This document shows positions 33,594-41,000 of a stretch of DNA of 46,386 nucleotides, piece by piece. A program made the position numbers and the translations under genes. Each line of letters starts with the position of its first letter. Positions within the stretch are counted from its first letter, which is position 1. The DNA is taken from assembly GCA_002790095.1 (NCBI GenBank), contig PFUL01000193.1, positions 1 through 46,386 on the forward strand, read 5' to 3'. The DNA comes from Elusimicrobia bacterium CG_4_9_14_3_um_filter_62_55 (GTDB lineage: Bacteria; Elusimicrobiota; Elusimicrobia; UBA1565). The notes under the pieces were generated by a model. It saw only the letters and a program-made list of their open reading frames with translations. It ran no database searches and was not told where the DNA came from.

Positions 33594-34041
33594 GGGCCCG
33601 GTACCAAAGGGTTCCGTCCATGCGCTTGCGCGTCGAGTCGACGAACACGATAACCTGTCGATCGTTGTGCGCGTAGCCCCAGCCGCCTTTATCGTCGATC
33701 GCGGCGCCGTTGATCTCCCCGTCGATGATGACCGAAGCATCGTAGTAGGAAACCTCGGAAGTGTTCTTATAGCCTTTCAGACCCAACTCCACCGCCGGGA
33801 TTTCCGCGAGGAAGTCGGGAACGAGTTCGTTGAGCGTCTTGGGAATGCGGTGGTGCCGCTGGACGAAATCGTTCAAACTCCGTTCGATGGCCGCCAACGA
33901 GGAGAGCGTATGGCTTTCGAGCGTGCGGCGGTCGGACTCCATCACCTGCTGGGAGGAGTCCCTGTTAAGCCCGGCGTCGAAGTAGTGCATGCTGCAGCCC
34001 GCCGATGCCGCGGCGAGAACGATTCCGATGACCCGCTTCAT
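33580..34041 (-). CDS. Lipoprotein, unknown, pilin-like C-terminal region
   Basis: 153 residues. Lipoprotein signal ending AASAGC (Cys16). A long helix (about 25-62, TLESHTLSSLAAIERSLNDF) is followed by RIPKTLNELVPDF. The C-terminal beta region (GYKNTSEVSYYDASVIIDGE and GWGYAHNDRQVIVFVDSTRK) resembles the globular end of type II secretion pseudopilins, but there is no pilin N-terminus. The start overlaps the mnmA stop (ATGA). A link to the envelope motor genes further upstream is possible but unproven. Confidence 0.75.
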   Translation of the reverse strand: MKRVIGIVLAAASAGCSMHYFDAGLNRDSSQQVMESDRRTLESHTLSSLAAIERSLNDFVQRHHRIPKTLNELVPDFLAEIPAVELGLKGYKNTSEVSYYDASVIIDGEINGAAIDDKGGWGYAHNDRQVIVFVDSTRKRMDGTLWYRARGVY

Positions 34042-35096
34042 CCCAATACCTCCTCGATGGTTCCACCCCCGAGCACCGTCTCGTCTTGATAAAAGACCGC
34101 GCTCTGCCCCGGGGTCACCGCATTCGCGGGCGCCGCGAGAGACACCAGCGCTTCGGGGCCGTTCTCTTCCACCTGCGCCTCATGCAAATCTCCGCGATGG
34201 CGAATCCGCACCCGGCAGGACCGAGGAAGCGCCCCGCTGATCTTGGACAACCGGCCGACGCGAAACCGCGTTGAAGACGCTTCTTCCAGACTGCCGACGA
34301 CCAACGTATTGGACGGGCCGTCGAGCTTCGTCACGTAATACGGAGTCCCGCCGGAGAGCCCCAACCCCTTTCGCTGGCCGACGGTATAATTGGGAAGGCC
34401 CTCATGCGTGCCGAGCCTGCGCCCGGACGCGTCACGGATGTCACCGGGCTTGAAAGCCTCGTCGCCGGCCCGCGAGCGGACGAAACCCCGGTAGTCCTTT
34501 CCGGGGACAAAGCAAATCTCCTGGCTCTCGGCTTTGTCGGCGGTCCGCAGTCCCAGCGCGCGGGCCTTCTCGCGCACCTGCGGCTTGCGCATTTCCCCCA
34601 GCGGGAATGAAACGCGCTCGAGTTCGCCGCGGGTCAAGCTGTGCAAAAAATAGCTCTGATCCTTCGCCTCATCCACGGCCCTCAACAGACGAACCCCGTT
34701 GGGACCTTCTTCCAGGCGCGCGTAATGGCCGGTCGCGACCTTTGGGGCGTCATAGGCCTCGGCCAAACGCAGAAGCGCTCCGAATTTCACGGAACGGTTG
34801 CACTCGACGCAGGGGTTGGGAGTGCGTTGCTTGACGTAGTCTTCGACGAAGCGGTCGACGACGCTGCGCTCGAATACCTCGTCGAAATTCAGGACGTAGT
34901 GGCGGATCCCAAGGCGTTCGGCGACGCGCCGGGCATCCCCGATGTCCTCGGGGGAGCCGCAACAGCCGAATCCCGTCGGGGAACCCGGCAGGAGCTTCAT
35001 CGTCACCCCGATCGCCTCGTGACCGGCTTCGGCGACGAGAGCCGCCGCGACGGAAGAATCGACCCCGCCGCTCATCGCTACAACGACGCGTGCCAT
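34038..35096 (-). CDS. mnmA: tRNA-specific 2-thiouridylase
   Basis: 352 residues. N-terminal PP-loop ATPase motif VVAMSGGVDSSVAAALV, first catalytic cysteine in TPNPCVECNRSVKFG, second in ESQEICFVPGKDYRGFV, then the beta-barrel domain. It thiolates U34 of tRNA for Lys, Glu and Gln, using sulphur from a cysteine desulfurase. That enzyme is encoded 2 bp upstream, giving a functional pair. Confidence 0.97.
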   Translation of the reverse strand: MARVVVAMSGGVDSSVAAALVAEAGHEAIGVTMKLLPGSPTGFGCCGSPEDIGDARRVAERLGIRHYVLNFDEVFERSVVDRFVEDYVKQRTPNPCVECNRSVKFGALLRLAEAYDAPKVATGHYARLEEGPNGVRLLRAVDEAKDQSYFLHSLTRGELERVSFPLGEMRKPQVREKARALGLRTADKAESQEICFVPGKDYRGFVRSRAGDEAFKPGDIRDASGRRLGTHEGLPNYTVGQRKGLGLSGGTPYYVTKLDGPSNTLVVGSLEEASSTRFRVGRLSKISGALPRSCRVRIRHRGDLHEAQVEENGPEALVSLAAPANAVTPGQSAVFYQDETVLGGGTIEEVLG

Positions 35097-35098
35097 TC

Positions 35099-36259
35099 CT
35101 ATATTGTAGCCGATTGGCGAAGCTTCCCGAGGACCTTCTTGAGGGAAGCCAGGAACCGCTCGACGTCCTCTTCAGTCGTTCCCCAACCGAGAGAAACGCG
35201 CAGCGCCCCTTTCCCCCATTCGTCCGGGACGCGCATCGCCTTGAGAACATGGGACAATTCCGTCGCGCCCGAATGACAGGCCGGGCCGCTGGAGACGCAG
35301 ATCCCGTCGAGATCCAAACCCACGACGAGCTGGTGTCCGTCGATCCCCTGGAAGCACAGATGAGCGGTTCCCGGAAGCCGAAGGGCCGGATTCCCGGTTC
35401 GACGCACGCCGTCCAGGGACAGCGCCCCGGCCTCGAGCCGGTCGCGCAGGGCCGCGAGCGACGCCGCGTGGGCGTCCAGATCCTTTCGGGCGAGTTCGGC
35501 CGCGACGCCCAATCCGACGATGGACGCGGTATTCTCGGTCCCCCCCCGGCGACTGCTTTCCTGTTTACCCGCGATCAACTGCGCTAAGCGGACGCCCTTG
35601 CGGACGAACAAGCCCCCGACGCCTTTCGGGGCGTTGATCTTATGCCCCGAAAAGGCGAGCATGTCGACGCCGAGCGCGCGAACGTCCACGGGAATCTTTC
35701 CGACTCCTTGGACCGCGTCCGTGTGGAAAAGCACGCCGCGCGCGCGGCAGATCGCCGCGATCTCGGCGACCGGCTGGATCGTCCCGATTTCGTTGTTGGC
35801 GGTCATCACCGTCACCAACGAGGTCCGCTCCGAAATCGCCCCGGAAACCGACTCGGGAGAGACGAGGGCGTTTTCGTCGACCCCGAGGGTGGTGATTTCA
35901 AATCCACGCGCCGCCAGTTCCCGGCAGGTCCCGGAGACGGCGAAATGCTCGATCGCCGTCGTCACGACATGGCTGCGCTTCCCCGCGGACTCGTTGAACC
36001 CCGCCTGAGCCGCCCCGTAAACGGCCATGACGTCCGACTCGGAGCCGCAGGAGGTGAAAACGATTTCCGAAGCGTCGGCGTTGATGAGCGCGGCGACCCG
36101 TTCGCGCGCCTCCTCAATCGCCTTCCGACTGCCCTGCCCTAGCGCGTGCGCACTGTTGGGATTGCCGAACCCCTCCCGCAGATGCGGGAGCATCGCCTCG
36201 ACGACCTCCGGCCGAACCGGCGTCGTCGCGTTATGGTCCAGGTAGACGGCCCGCGTCAC
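35099..36259 (-). CDS. Cysteine desulfurase, NifS/IscS family
   Basis: 386 residues from a GTG overlapping the lipoprotein stop (GTGA). Fold-type I PLP enzyme: YLDHNATTPVRPEV, SIEH-like TTAIEHFAV, PLP lysine in FSGHKINAPKGVGG, RRGGTENTASIVG, and the catalytic cysteine in SSGPACHSGATELSHVL. It releases sulphur from cysteine to persulphide carriers. Position before mnmA suggests supply for tRNA thiolation; iron-sulphur assembly is also possible. No iscU or other Fe-S genes are adjacent. Confidence 0.93.
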   Translation of the reverse strand: MTRAVYLDHNATTPVRPEVVEAMLPHLREGFGNPNSAHALGQGSRKAIEEARERVAALINADASEIVFTSCGSESDVMAVYGAAQAGFNESAGKRSHVVTTAIEHFAVSGTCRELAARGFEITTLGVDENALVSPESVSGAISERTSLVTVMTANNEIGTIQPVAEIAAICRARGVLFHTDAVQGVGKIPVDVRALGVDMLAFSGHKINAPKGVGGLFVRKGVRLAQLIAGKQESSRRGGTENTASIVGLGVAAELARKDLDAHAASLAALRDRLEAGALSLDGVRRTGNPALRLPGTAHLCFQGIDGHQLVVGLDLDGICVSSGPACHSGATELSHVLKAMRVPDEWGKGALRVSLGWGTTEEDVERFLASLKKVLGKLRQSATI

Positions 36260-36960
36260 GGTCCGAAGCCGAAGCCCTTGAAGAGATCGTCCTCTCCGGT
36301 CTTCTTTTCGTCGGGTTTTTCGACGGGGGCTTTCGCGCCCGGCAGGGCCCGTCCGGGGGCGCGTTTGCCGCTTTCCACCGGCTGCACGATGACCTTGCGG
36401 ACTCCCTCGGAGAACACGAGCAGGCCGTTGCGCTGATCGAAATAGAGCCGGAACGGGCTCTCGTCCATCTGCGGCTTATAGGCCTTTCCGAGATTCTGAA
36501 GTTCCTGCTCCCATCCCGGGTTGTAGGTCAGCTTGCCTTGGATGTCGATCTGGTTCTTGAGAATCGGAAGGCTGAAGCGGATTCGGTAGATGCCGTTGGA
36601 ATCGCTGACGCCCGCATCGAACGACGAGGTTTGAAACGCCGCCTCCCCCTTGGCGACGAATTTCTGTTCGCCTTTCGCGACCGCGCGAACGACGACGCCC
36701 TGGACCGGATTATCCTCGTAATCGGTGATGATGCCCTGAATGTATCCCTCGAGGAACAGGGACTTTTTCGGCATCGAGACGAAGAGCATCTCCTTGGCGC
36801 CGGTCAAACGATCGGTGATGTTCACCTGAACGACGCGGCCTTCCGCGAAATCCTGGAGAACGATCTTCTTCTTCGTGCCGCGCATCTGCATGCCGCCGCA
36901 GCCCGTCAACAACGCAGCGGCCAGAACGGCGGCCGGAAAACTCCGGAGATCGCGTTTCAT
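36256..36960 (-). CDS. Lipoprotein with Ig/carboxypeptidase-regulatory-like domain
   Basis: 234 residues. Lipobox LLTGC (Cys21). The central region (about 70-155) has LEGYIQGIITDYEDNPVQGVVVRAV and SDSNGIYRIRFSLP, the pattern of a CarboxypepD_reg/beta-sandwich domain. The C-terminal tail (about 195-234) is Pro/Lys-rich and ends DDLFKGFGFGP. ATG overlaps the MotB stop (ATGA). Strict coupling to motB suggests an outer-membrane or periplasmic component of the motor complex. No family recognised. Confidence 0.75.
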   Translation of the reverse strand: MKRDLRSFPAAVLAAALLTGCGGMQMRGTKKKIVLQDFAEGRVVQVNITDRLTGAKEMLFVSMPKKSLFLEGYIQGIITDYEDNPVQGVVVRAVAKGEQKFVAKGEAAFQTSSFDAGVSDSNGIYRIRFSLPILKNQIDIQGKLTYNPGWEQELQNLGKAYKPQMDESPFRLYFDQRNGLLVFSEGVRKVIVQPVESGKRAPGRALPGAKAPVEKPDEKKTGEDDLFKGFGFGP

Positions 36961-37667
36961 GAGGCCTTGCCCTCCTTCGTCGGCGCCTCGGGCGCGGGCC
37001 CGTCACGGGCCTTCGTGGTGTCCCTGCAGTGGGTATTCTTGGAAAGAGCCGTGTTCTTAATGAAAAAGACCACCCGCCGATTTCGCCGGCGGTTCACCGG
37101 GGAATCGTTCGCCGCGATCGGTTGATGCTCGCCGAAACCGATCGCGCCCATGCACGAGGGAGGAAATCCCTTGCGATCAATGAGGTATTCGGTCACCATC
37201 GTCGCGCGCGCGGTGGAGAGTTCCCAGTTTCCCCAGAAAAAGTCGTTCTTGATGGGAACGTCGTCGGTGTGCCCTTCCACGATCAGCGGCCGTCCCCGCA
37301 GGACCATGTCGCGCAGAATCGGCGCGACGCGATCCAGCAGCGAGGTCATTTTCGGCGTCAGATCGGCGTAGCCGCTCTCGAAATAGGGAACCCGGCCGTA
37401 TTCCTCGAGCGTGATCCGCATTCCATCCTTCTCCATCTTCACGTCGCCGGCGATGCCCTCATCCTCCATCATCTTTTCGGCTTCCTTCTTCGCCTTCTGA
37501 GCGGCCGGATCGAGGGCGGCGGAAAGGGCGTACAAAATGACGAAAAACGCCACGAGTTCCGTCATCAAATCCGAGTACGGCCACAACCATGCGGGCGCCG
37601 GGTGGCCGGACTTCGACACGCGGCCGTCGTTTTCGGGAATGTACCCCTTGGGGACTTTAAGAGACAT
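36957..37667 (-). CDS. motB: MotB-like stator protein (OmpA-type peptidoglycan binding)
   Basis: 236 residues. A single membrane helix (about 32-52) contains Asp33 in WPYSDLMTELVAFF, the position of the ion-carrying aspartate of MotB. The OmpA-like domain (about 100-210) has YFESGYADLTPKM, VEGHTDDVPI, NWELSTARATMVTEYL, IGFGEHQPIA and NRRRNRRVVFFI. The C-terminal tail is charged. With MotA it should form an ion-driven stator anchored to peptidoglycan. It lies 12 bp after motA. Confidence 0.92.
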   Translation of the reverse strand: MSLKVPKGYIPENDGRVSKSGHPAPAWLWPYSDLMTELVAFFVILYALSAALDPAAQKAKKEAEKMMEDEGIAGDVKMEKDGMRITLEEYGRVPYFESGYADLTPKMTSLLDRVAPILRDMVLRGRPLIVEGHTDDVPIKNDFFWGNWELSTARATMVTEYLIDRKGFPPSCMGAIGFGEHQPIAANDSPVNRRRNRRVVFFIKNTALSKNTHCRDTTKARDGPAPEAPTKEGKAS

Positions 37668-37679
37668 GGAACGTTCCCG

Positions 37680-38534
37680 TTATCCCTCTCCGGGAGGAGT
37701 CTCGGCCGGCGACTCCGCCTCCGCCGGGACTTCACCACCCTCTCCCTCGACCGCCTCGTCGCCTGTACGCACCTTCGCGCGTTCGGAGGGGCCCAGATAG
37801 GCCTTGAGGTTCGATTCGACCACGCTCGGGGCCGCTCCGCTCTGCAGAAGCAGAATGCCGCGAATCGCGATTTCCTTGACGAAAAGTTCTTCGTCGGAAC
37901 GGCGCTTCAATTTTCCGGCCATCGGGACGAAGATCAGGTAGCCGGACCCCATGCCGTAAAAAGCCGCCGCGAGACAAAGCGCCATGCGCCGCGGAACCGC
38001 AGACACATCCTCGATGGAATTGAGCATCAGGATCATGCCGAGCACGGTTCCGACGATGCCGAACACGGGGGCGTACATGCCGAGCGCGTGGAGAACCTCT
38101 CCGCCGACGCTGTGGCGTTCCTTAATGAATCCGATCTCCGTATCCAGCATGTTGCGGATGAACTCCTGGTCGGCGCCGTCGATGACCAATTGAATTCCGC
38201 GCTTTACAAAATCATCCTCGAGCGCGTCGGTGTCCGCCTGCAGGGCCAAAAACCCCTCCTGCTTGGCCTTCCTTGACAGCTTGACGAAAATCCCGACGAT
38301 CTTCGCGGAATCCTCCGGCGCTTCGAAAAGGGCCTTCCGAATGACCTTGCCGACGCCGACGACCTGCTTCAAAGGGAAATTAACGAGCGTCGCGCAGAAG
38401 GTACCGCCCATGACGATCAGCAAGGCTTCCAGGTTCGCAAAGGGAACGAACCCCGCCCAACCTTCGCTGTGGAGAATGGTAACGAACGCCATTCCCAGGA
38501 AGGCGATGATGCCCATGACTGTGGCGATATCCAT
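37680..38534 (-). CDS. motA: MotA-like stator protein
   Basis: 284 residues. Four membrane helices (about 3-21, 33-52, 150-172, 185-206). The conserved prolines appear as Pro156 (YAPVFGIVGTVLGMI) and Pro204 (IFVPMAGKLKRRSDEE). The cytoplasmic loop has SRKAKQEGFLALQ, the region where flagellar MotA meets FliG. An acidic tail (about 250-284) is an addition. It is clearly closer to flagellar MotA than to ExbB/TolQ. Gene order flbD-motA-motB matches many flagellar clusters, yet no filament genes are near. Confidence 0.93.
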   Translation of the reverse strand: MDIATVMGIIAFLGMAFVTILHSEGWAGFVPFANLEALLIVMGGTFCATLVNFPLKQVVGVGKVIRKALFEAPEDSAKIVGIFVKLSRKAKQEGFLALQADTDALEDDFVKRGIQLVIDGADQEFIRNMLDTEIGFIKERHSVGGEVLHALGMYAPVFGIVGTVLGMILMLNSIEDVSAVPRRMALCLAAAFYGMGSGYLIFVPMAGKLKRRSDEELFVKEIAIRGILLLQSGAAPSVVESNLKAYLGPSERAKVRTGDEAVEGEGGEVPAEAESPAETPPGEG

Positions 38535-38563
38535 GACTCTCCTTGCTCAGACGGGACTCGGAT

Positions 38564-38791
38564 TCAATCCCGATCGAAACCCGAAATGGGATTAACGACC
38601 TTGCGGTCCGCGTTCACTTTCCTGCGGTACTCTATAACCTTTTCCGTAATTTCGTCCACGGACTCCCTAACGTTATAACGGTTGTTCGTCGCGAGCGCCA
38701 CCACGGTACTGTTGGGGGCCCCCTCGATCGTTTCGATGATCTCGGCGTTGATGGTGAACTTGGTTCCGTTGAGTTTGGTCAGTGCGATCAA
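38564..38791 (-). CDS. flbD: FlbD-family small protein
   Basis: 75 residues from a TTG overlapping the coiled-coil stop (TTGA). The sequence MIALTKLNGTKFTINAEIIE, then TIEGAPNSTVVALATNNRYNV and RESVDEITEKVIEYRR, matches the FlbD family that precedes motA in flagellar operons of Firmicutes and others. Function of FlbD is not established. Its presence strengthens the flagellar descent of this stator pair. Confidence 0.85.
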   Translation of the reverse strand: MIALTKLNGTKFTINAEIIETIEGAPNSTVVALATNNRYNVRESVDEITEKVIEYRRKVNADRKVVNPISGFDRD

Positions 38792-40971
38792 GCGCTCCCT
38801 CCCGGCGGCTGCGGCGGCTTGGGTTTTCCGCCGAACAGCCCCTTCATCCGATCTGCCAAAGATTCCCCCGCCCCGGACTCAGGCTCCGGCATCGGAGGCG
38901 GCTCCGGCGGCCGCGACTGCGCCTCGCGCTGCGCCAAATCCGTCTTCCGCTTCCAAACCTCGCGCTGCTTCGCGTGCTCGGCTTCCAACTGCACGACGCT
39001 GTCCTGAAGCCGCTGCGCTTCCCGGCGCAGATCCTCGCGGGCGCGCTCCCCGTCCTCAATCTGGACCCTCAGCGCGTCGATCTGCCGCTGAAGCTCCACG
39101 GCGCGCGCCTCCGCCGCCGCTTTCTGCTGCTCTAGAGATCCGCGCTCTCCGGTCACCATCTCGACCCTACGGGAGGCTTCCGCGATGCGCATCTGCGCTT
39201 CCGAGGCCGTCTTATCGAGAATTTTGCTATTTTCCCGTTCGATCGCCAAGGCCTTTTCGACCTCCAATTTTTCCCGGGCGGCTTGTACCTTATAATCCTC
39301 CGCCTGGGAGGCGCGGGCGCGAAGCTGCTCGACTTCGGATCGCGCGCCCGCAAGTTCCGTTTCCTTGCTCAACAGTTTCTCTTTCCAATCGTTCTCCTTT
39401 CGCTCGCCCTCTCCGGACTTCCGCTCGATTTCGCTCTCCAGCTTGCGGCGCATTTCCGAGAGATCCGCTTGAACCCGTCGGGACCTCTCGGCGAGTTCCT
39501 GCTCCATCTGTGCGCGGATCGCCCGCTCGCGTTCGGCCAATTCAGCGTTCGCCTCGTTGCGGAGCTGAGCCTGGAGCTTCACGATCCGGTCTTGAATCTC
39601 TTCCTGCGCCCGAACTTTCAGCTTCATCTTTTCCGCCTCGAAGCGCTGGCGCGTATTCGTTTCCGCCTCACGGCGAATCTCGACTTCCCGCTCCTGCCAC
39701 TTGCGCTGAAGCACCAAAAACTCCGCCTTATAGCGCTCGTTGACGCGCTGCACCTCGTCCTTAAGCTTGGCCGATTCGGCGGCCTGCATCCGCAGAGACG
39801 CGACCTGTTTTTCCAGGGCGCTGCCCACCGCGCGCATCCGCTGGAGCGCGGCTCCCGCGACCTCCGCCTGGGCCTGCGCCTTCTTCAACTGCCGTCCCAG
39901 CTCATCGCGGAGACTTTCGGTCTTGGCTTCGTGCTGAGCCTGGAGGTGCTTGATTTCCGTCTCGTATTCGGTTCGAACGCGCTTCGCGATGCCCGCAACG
40001 TCCGACTGCAGCCGCTCGTTGTCGGCCAGAAGACGCTCCTCCCGCTCCTTCGACGACTGCCGGGCCGAGCTCATGTCCCGGTCGTACTTCTCCTGGAGCA
40101 TGCGGGCCTGATCCCGCGCGCGATCGGCCTCGGCCTTCACTTGGAAGTACTCGCGCTCGCGGTCCATCGCGCCGCGCATCCGGGCTTCGAGTTCCAAGAC
40201 CCGTCCCTTCGCGCTCTCGGCCGTTTCCTTAAGCCGCTCGTGCGCGTCCGAGAGACGCTCATGCTCACGTTCCAGTTCGGCCAGACGGGCCTTCGCCTCG
40301 ACCGCCTTGCGAAGTTCGTCGTCTTTCTGGTTTTGAATCCTGGCCCAATGCGCCTTCTCTTCAAGCCAGCGGCGCTCCATTTCCTGAATCCGCATCGTGA
40401 AATGGGTTTCGATCTCCTTGTCCTCGGTCTCGGCCTTATTGACCTGGCCCTTGAGGGTGGTGACCCACGTCTCCCGCTCCTGAACGAGACGATTTTCGAG
40501 CTCCTGAATTTTCGACTCCAGCTTCAGACGGGTTTCTTCCTGCTCGGAATCCCGCTTCTGCCGGCGCAGCCGCTCCTGAATCTCCTGAATGGAATTCTCG
40601 ACGCGCGCCGCGACGGTCTTCTCCTCCTGGGCCCGCAGGGACATGCGCAGCACCTTCTCGCGCTCATCCTGCAGCTTGCGTTCCAACTCCGCCACCCGGT
40701 CGAACTCCGGGTCCCGGCGCGCGGGCGGCTCCGGAGGCCGCTGGGGCGGCCGCGCCGGAGGGCGCGGTTCCTCGAGGACCGGAGCGGCGGCCGCGGGCTC
40801 CGGAGCGCGAGGCGCCGGCGGCGCCTGCGGGGGAGGCCCGGGGGGCCGCGCGAGGCCCGGAGGCGGTCCCACGGGCTGACTGCGCTGTGCGCCCGGAGGC
40901 GGCGGGAAGCCGCCCCCGCCGAGCGGCGGCGGTGGAAATTTCGGATTATTGTCGGGAGGCTGCTCAGTCAT
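38788..40971 (-). CDS. Large cytoplasmic coiled-coil protein with proline-rich head
   Basis: 727 residues, no signal peptide or membrane helix. Residues 1-83 are Pro/Gly-rich (PPPPLGGGGFPPPPG, PPGPPPQAPPAPR). About residues 84-690 form an almost unbroken Arg/Glu/Gln-rich coiled coil; the C-terminus is Pro-rich again and ends GLFGGKPKPPQPPGGSA. Such length suggests a rod of tens of nanometres. It lies between the FliF-FliG fusion and flbD, so it may be a cytoplasmic scaffold or track for the motor. The comparison with AglZ of Myxococcus gliding is by analogy only. Confidence 0.85.
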   Translation of the reverse strand: MTEQPPDNNPKFPPPPLGGGGFPPPPGAQRSQPVGPPPGLARPPGPPPQAPPAPRAPEPAAAAPVLEEPRPPARPPQRPPEPPARRDPEFDRVAELERKLQDEREKVLRMSLRAQEEKTVAARVENSIQEIQERLRRQKRDSEQEETRLKLESKIQELENRLVQERETWVTTLKGQVNKAETEDKEIETHFTMRIQEMERRWLEEKAHWARIQNQKDDELRKAVEAKARLAELEREHERLSDAHERLKETAESAKGRVLELEARMRGAMDREREYFQVKAEADRARDQARMLQEKYDRDMSSARQSSKEREERLLADNERLQSDVAGIAKRVRTEYETEIKHLQAQHEAKTESLRDELGRQLKKAQAQAEVAGAALQRMRAVGSALEKQVASLRMQAAESAKLKDEVQRVNERYKAEFLVLQRKWQEREVEIRREAETNTRQRFEAEKMKLKVRAQEEIQDRIVKLQAQLRNEANAELAERERAIRAQMEQELAERSRRVQADLSEMRRKLESEIERKSGEGERKENDWKEKLLSKETELAGARSEVEQLRARASQAEDYKVQAAREKLEVEKALAIERENSKILDKTASEAQMRIAEASRRVEMVTGERGSLEQQKAAAEARAVELQRQIDALRVQIEDGERAREDLRREAQRLQDSVVQLEAEHAKQREVWKRKTDLAQREAQSRPPEPPPMPEPESGAGESLADRMKGLFGGKPKPPQPPGGSA

Positions 40972-41000
40972 GGATGTTCCTCACTTCCCCGCGGCGGCGC

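Noticed and set aside
33594-33740. Upstream extension of ddl
   Set aside because: It reads the lipoprotein gene in the wrong frame. The GTG at 33593 gives a normal-length Ddl.
36957-38534. MotA/MotB pair as a Zorya-type phage-defence system
   Set aside because: ZorC/ZorD/ZorE-type genes are absent, and the pair is embedded with FlbD and FliG-like genes. The stator residues and OmpA domain are of normal flagellar type.
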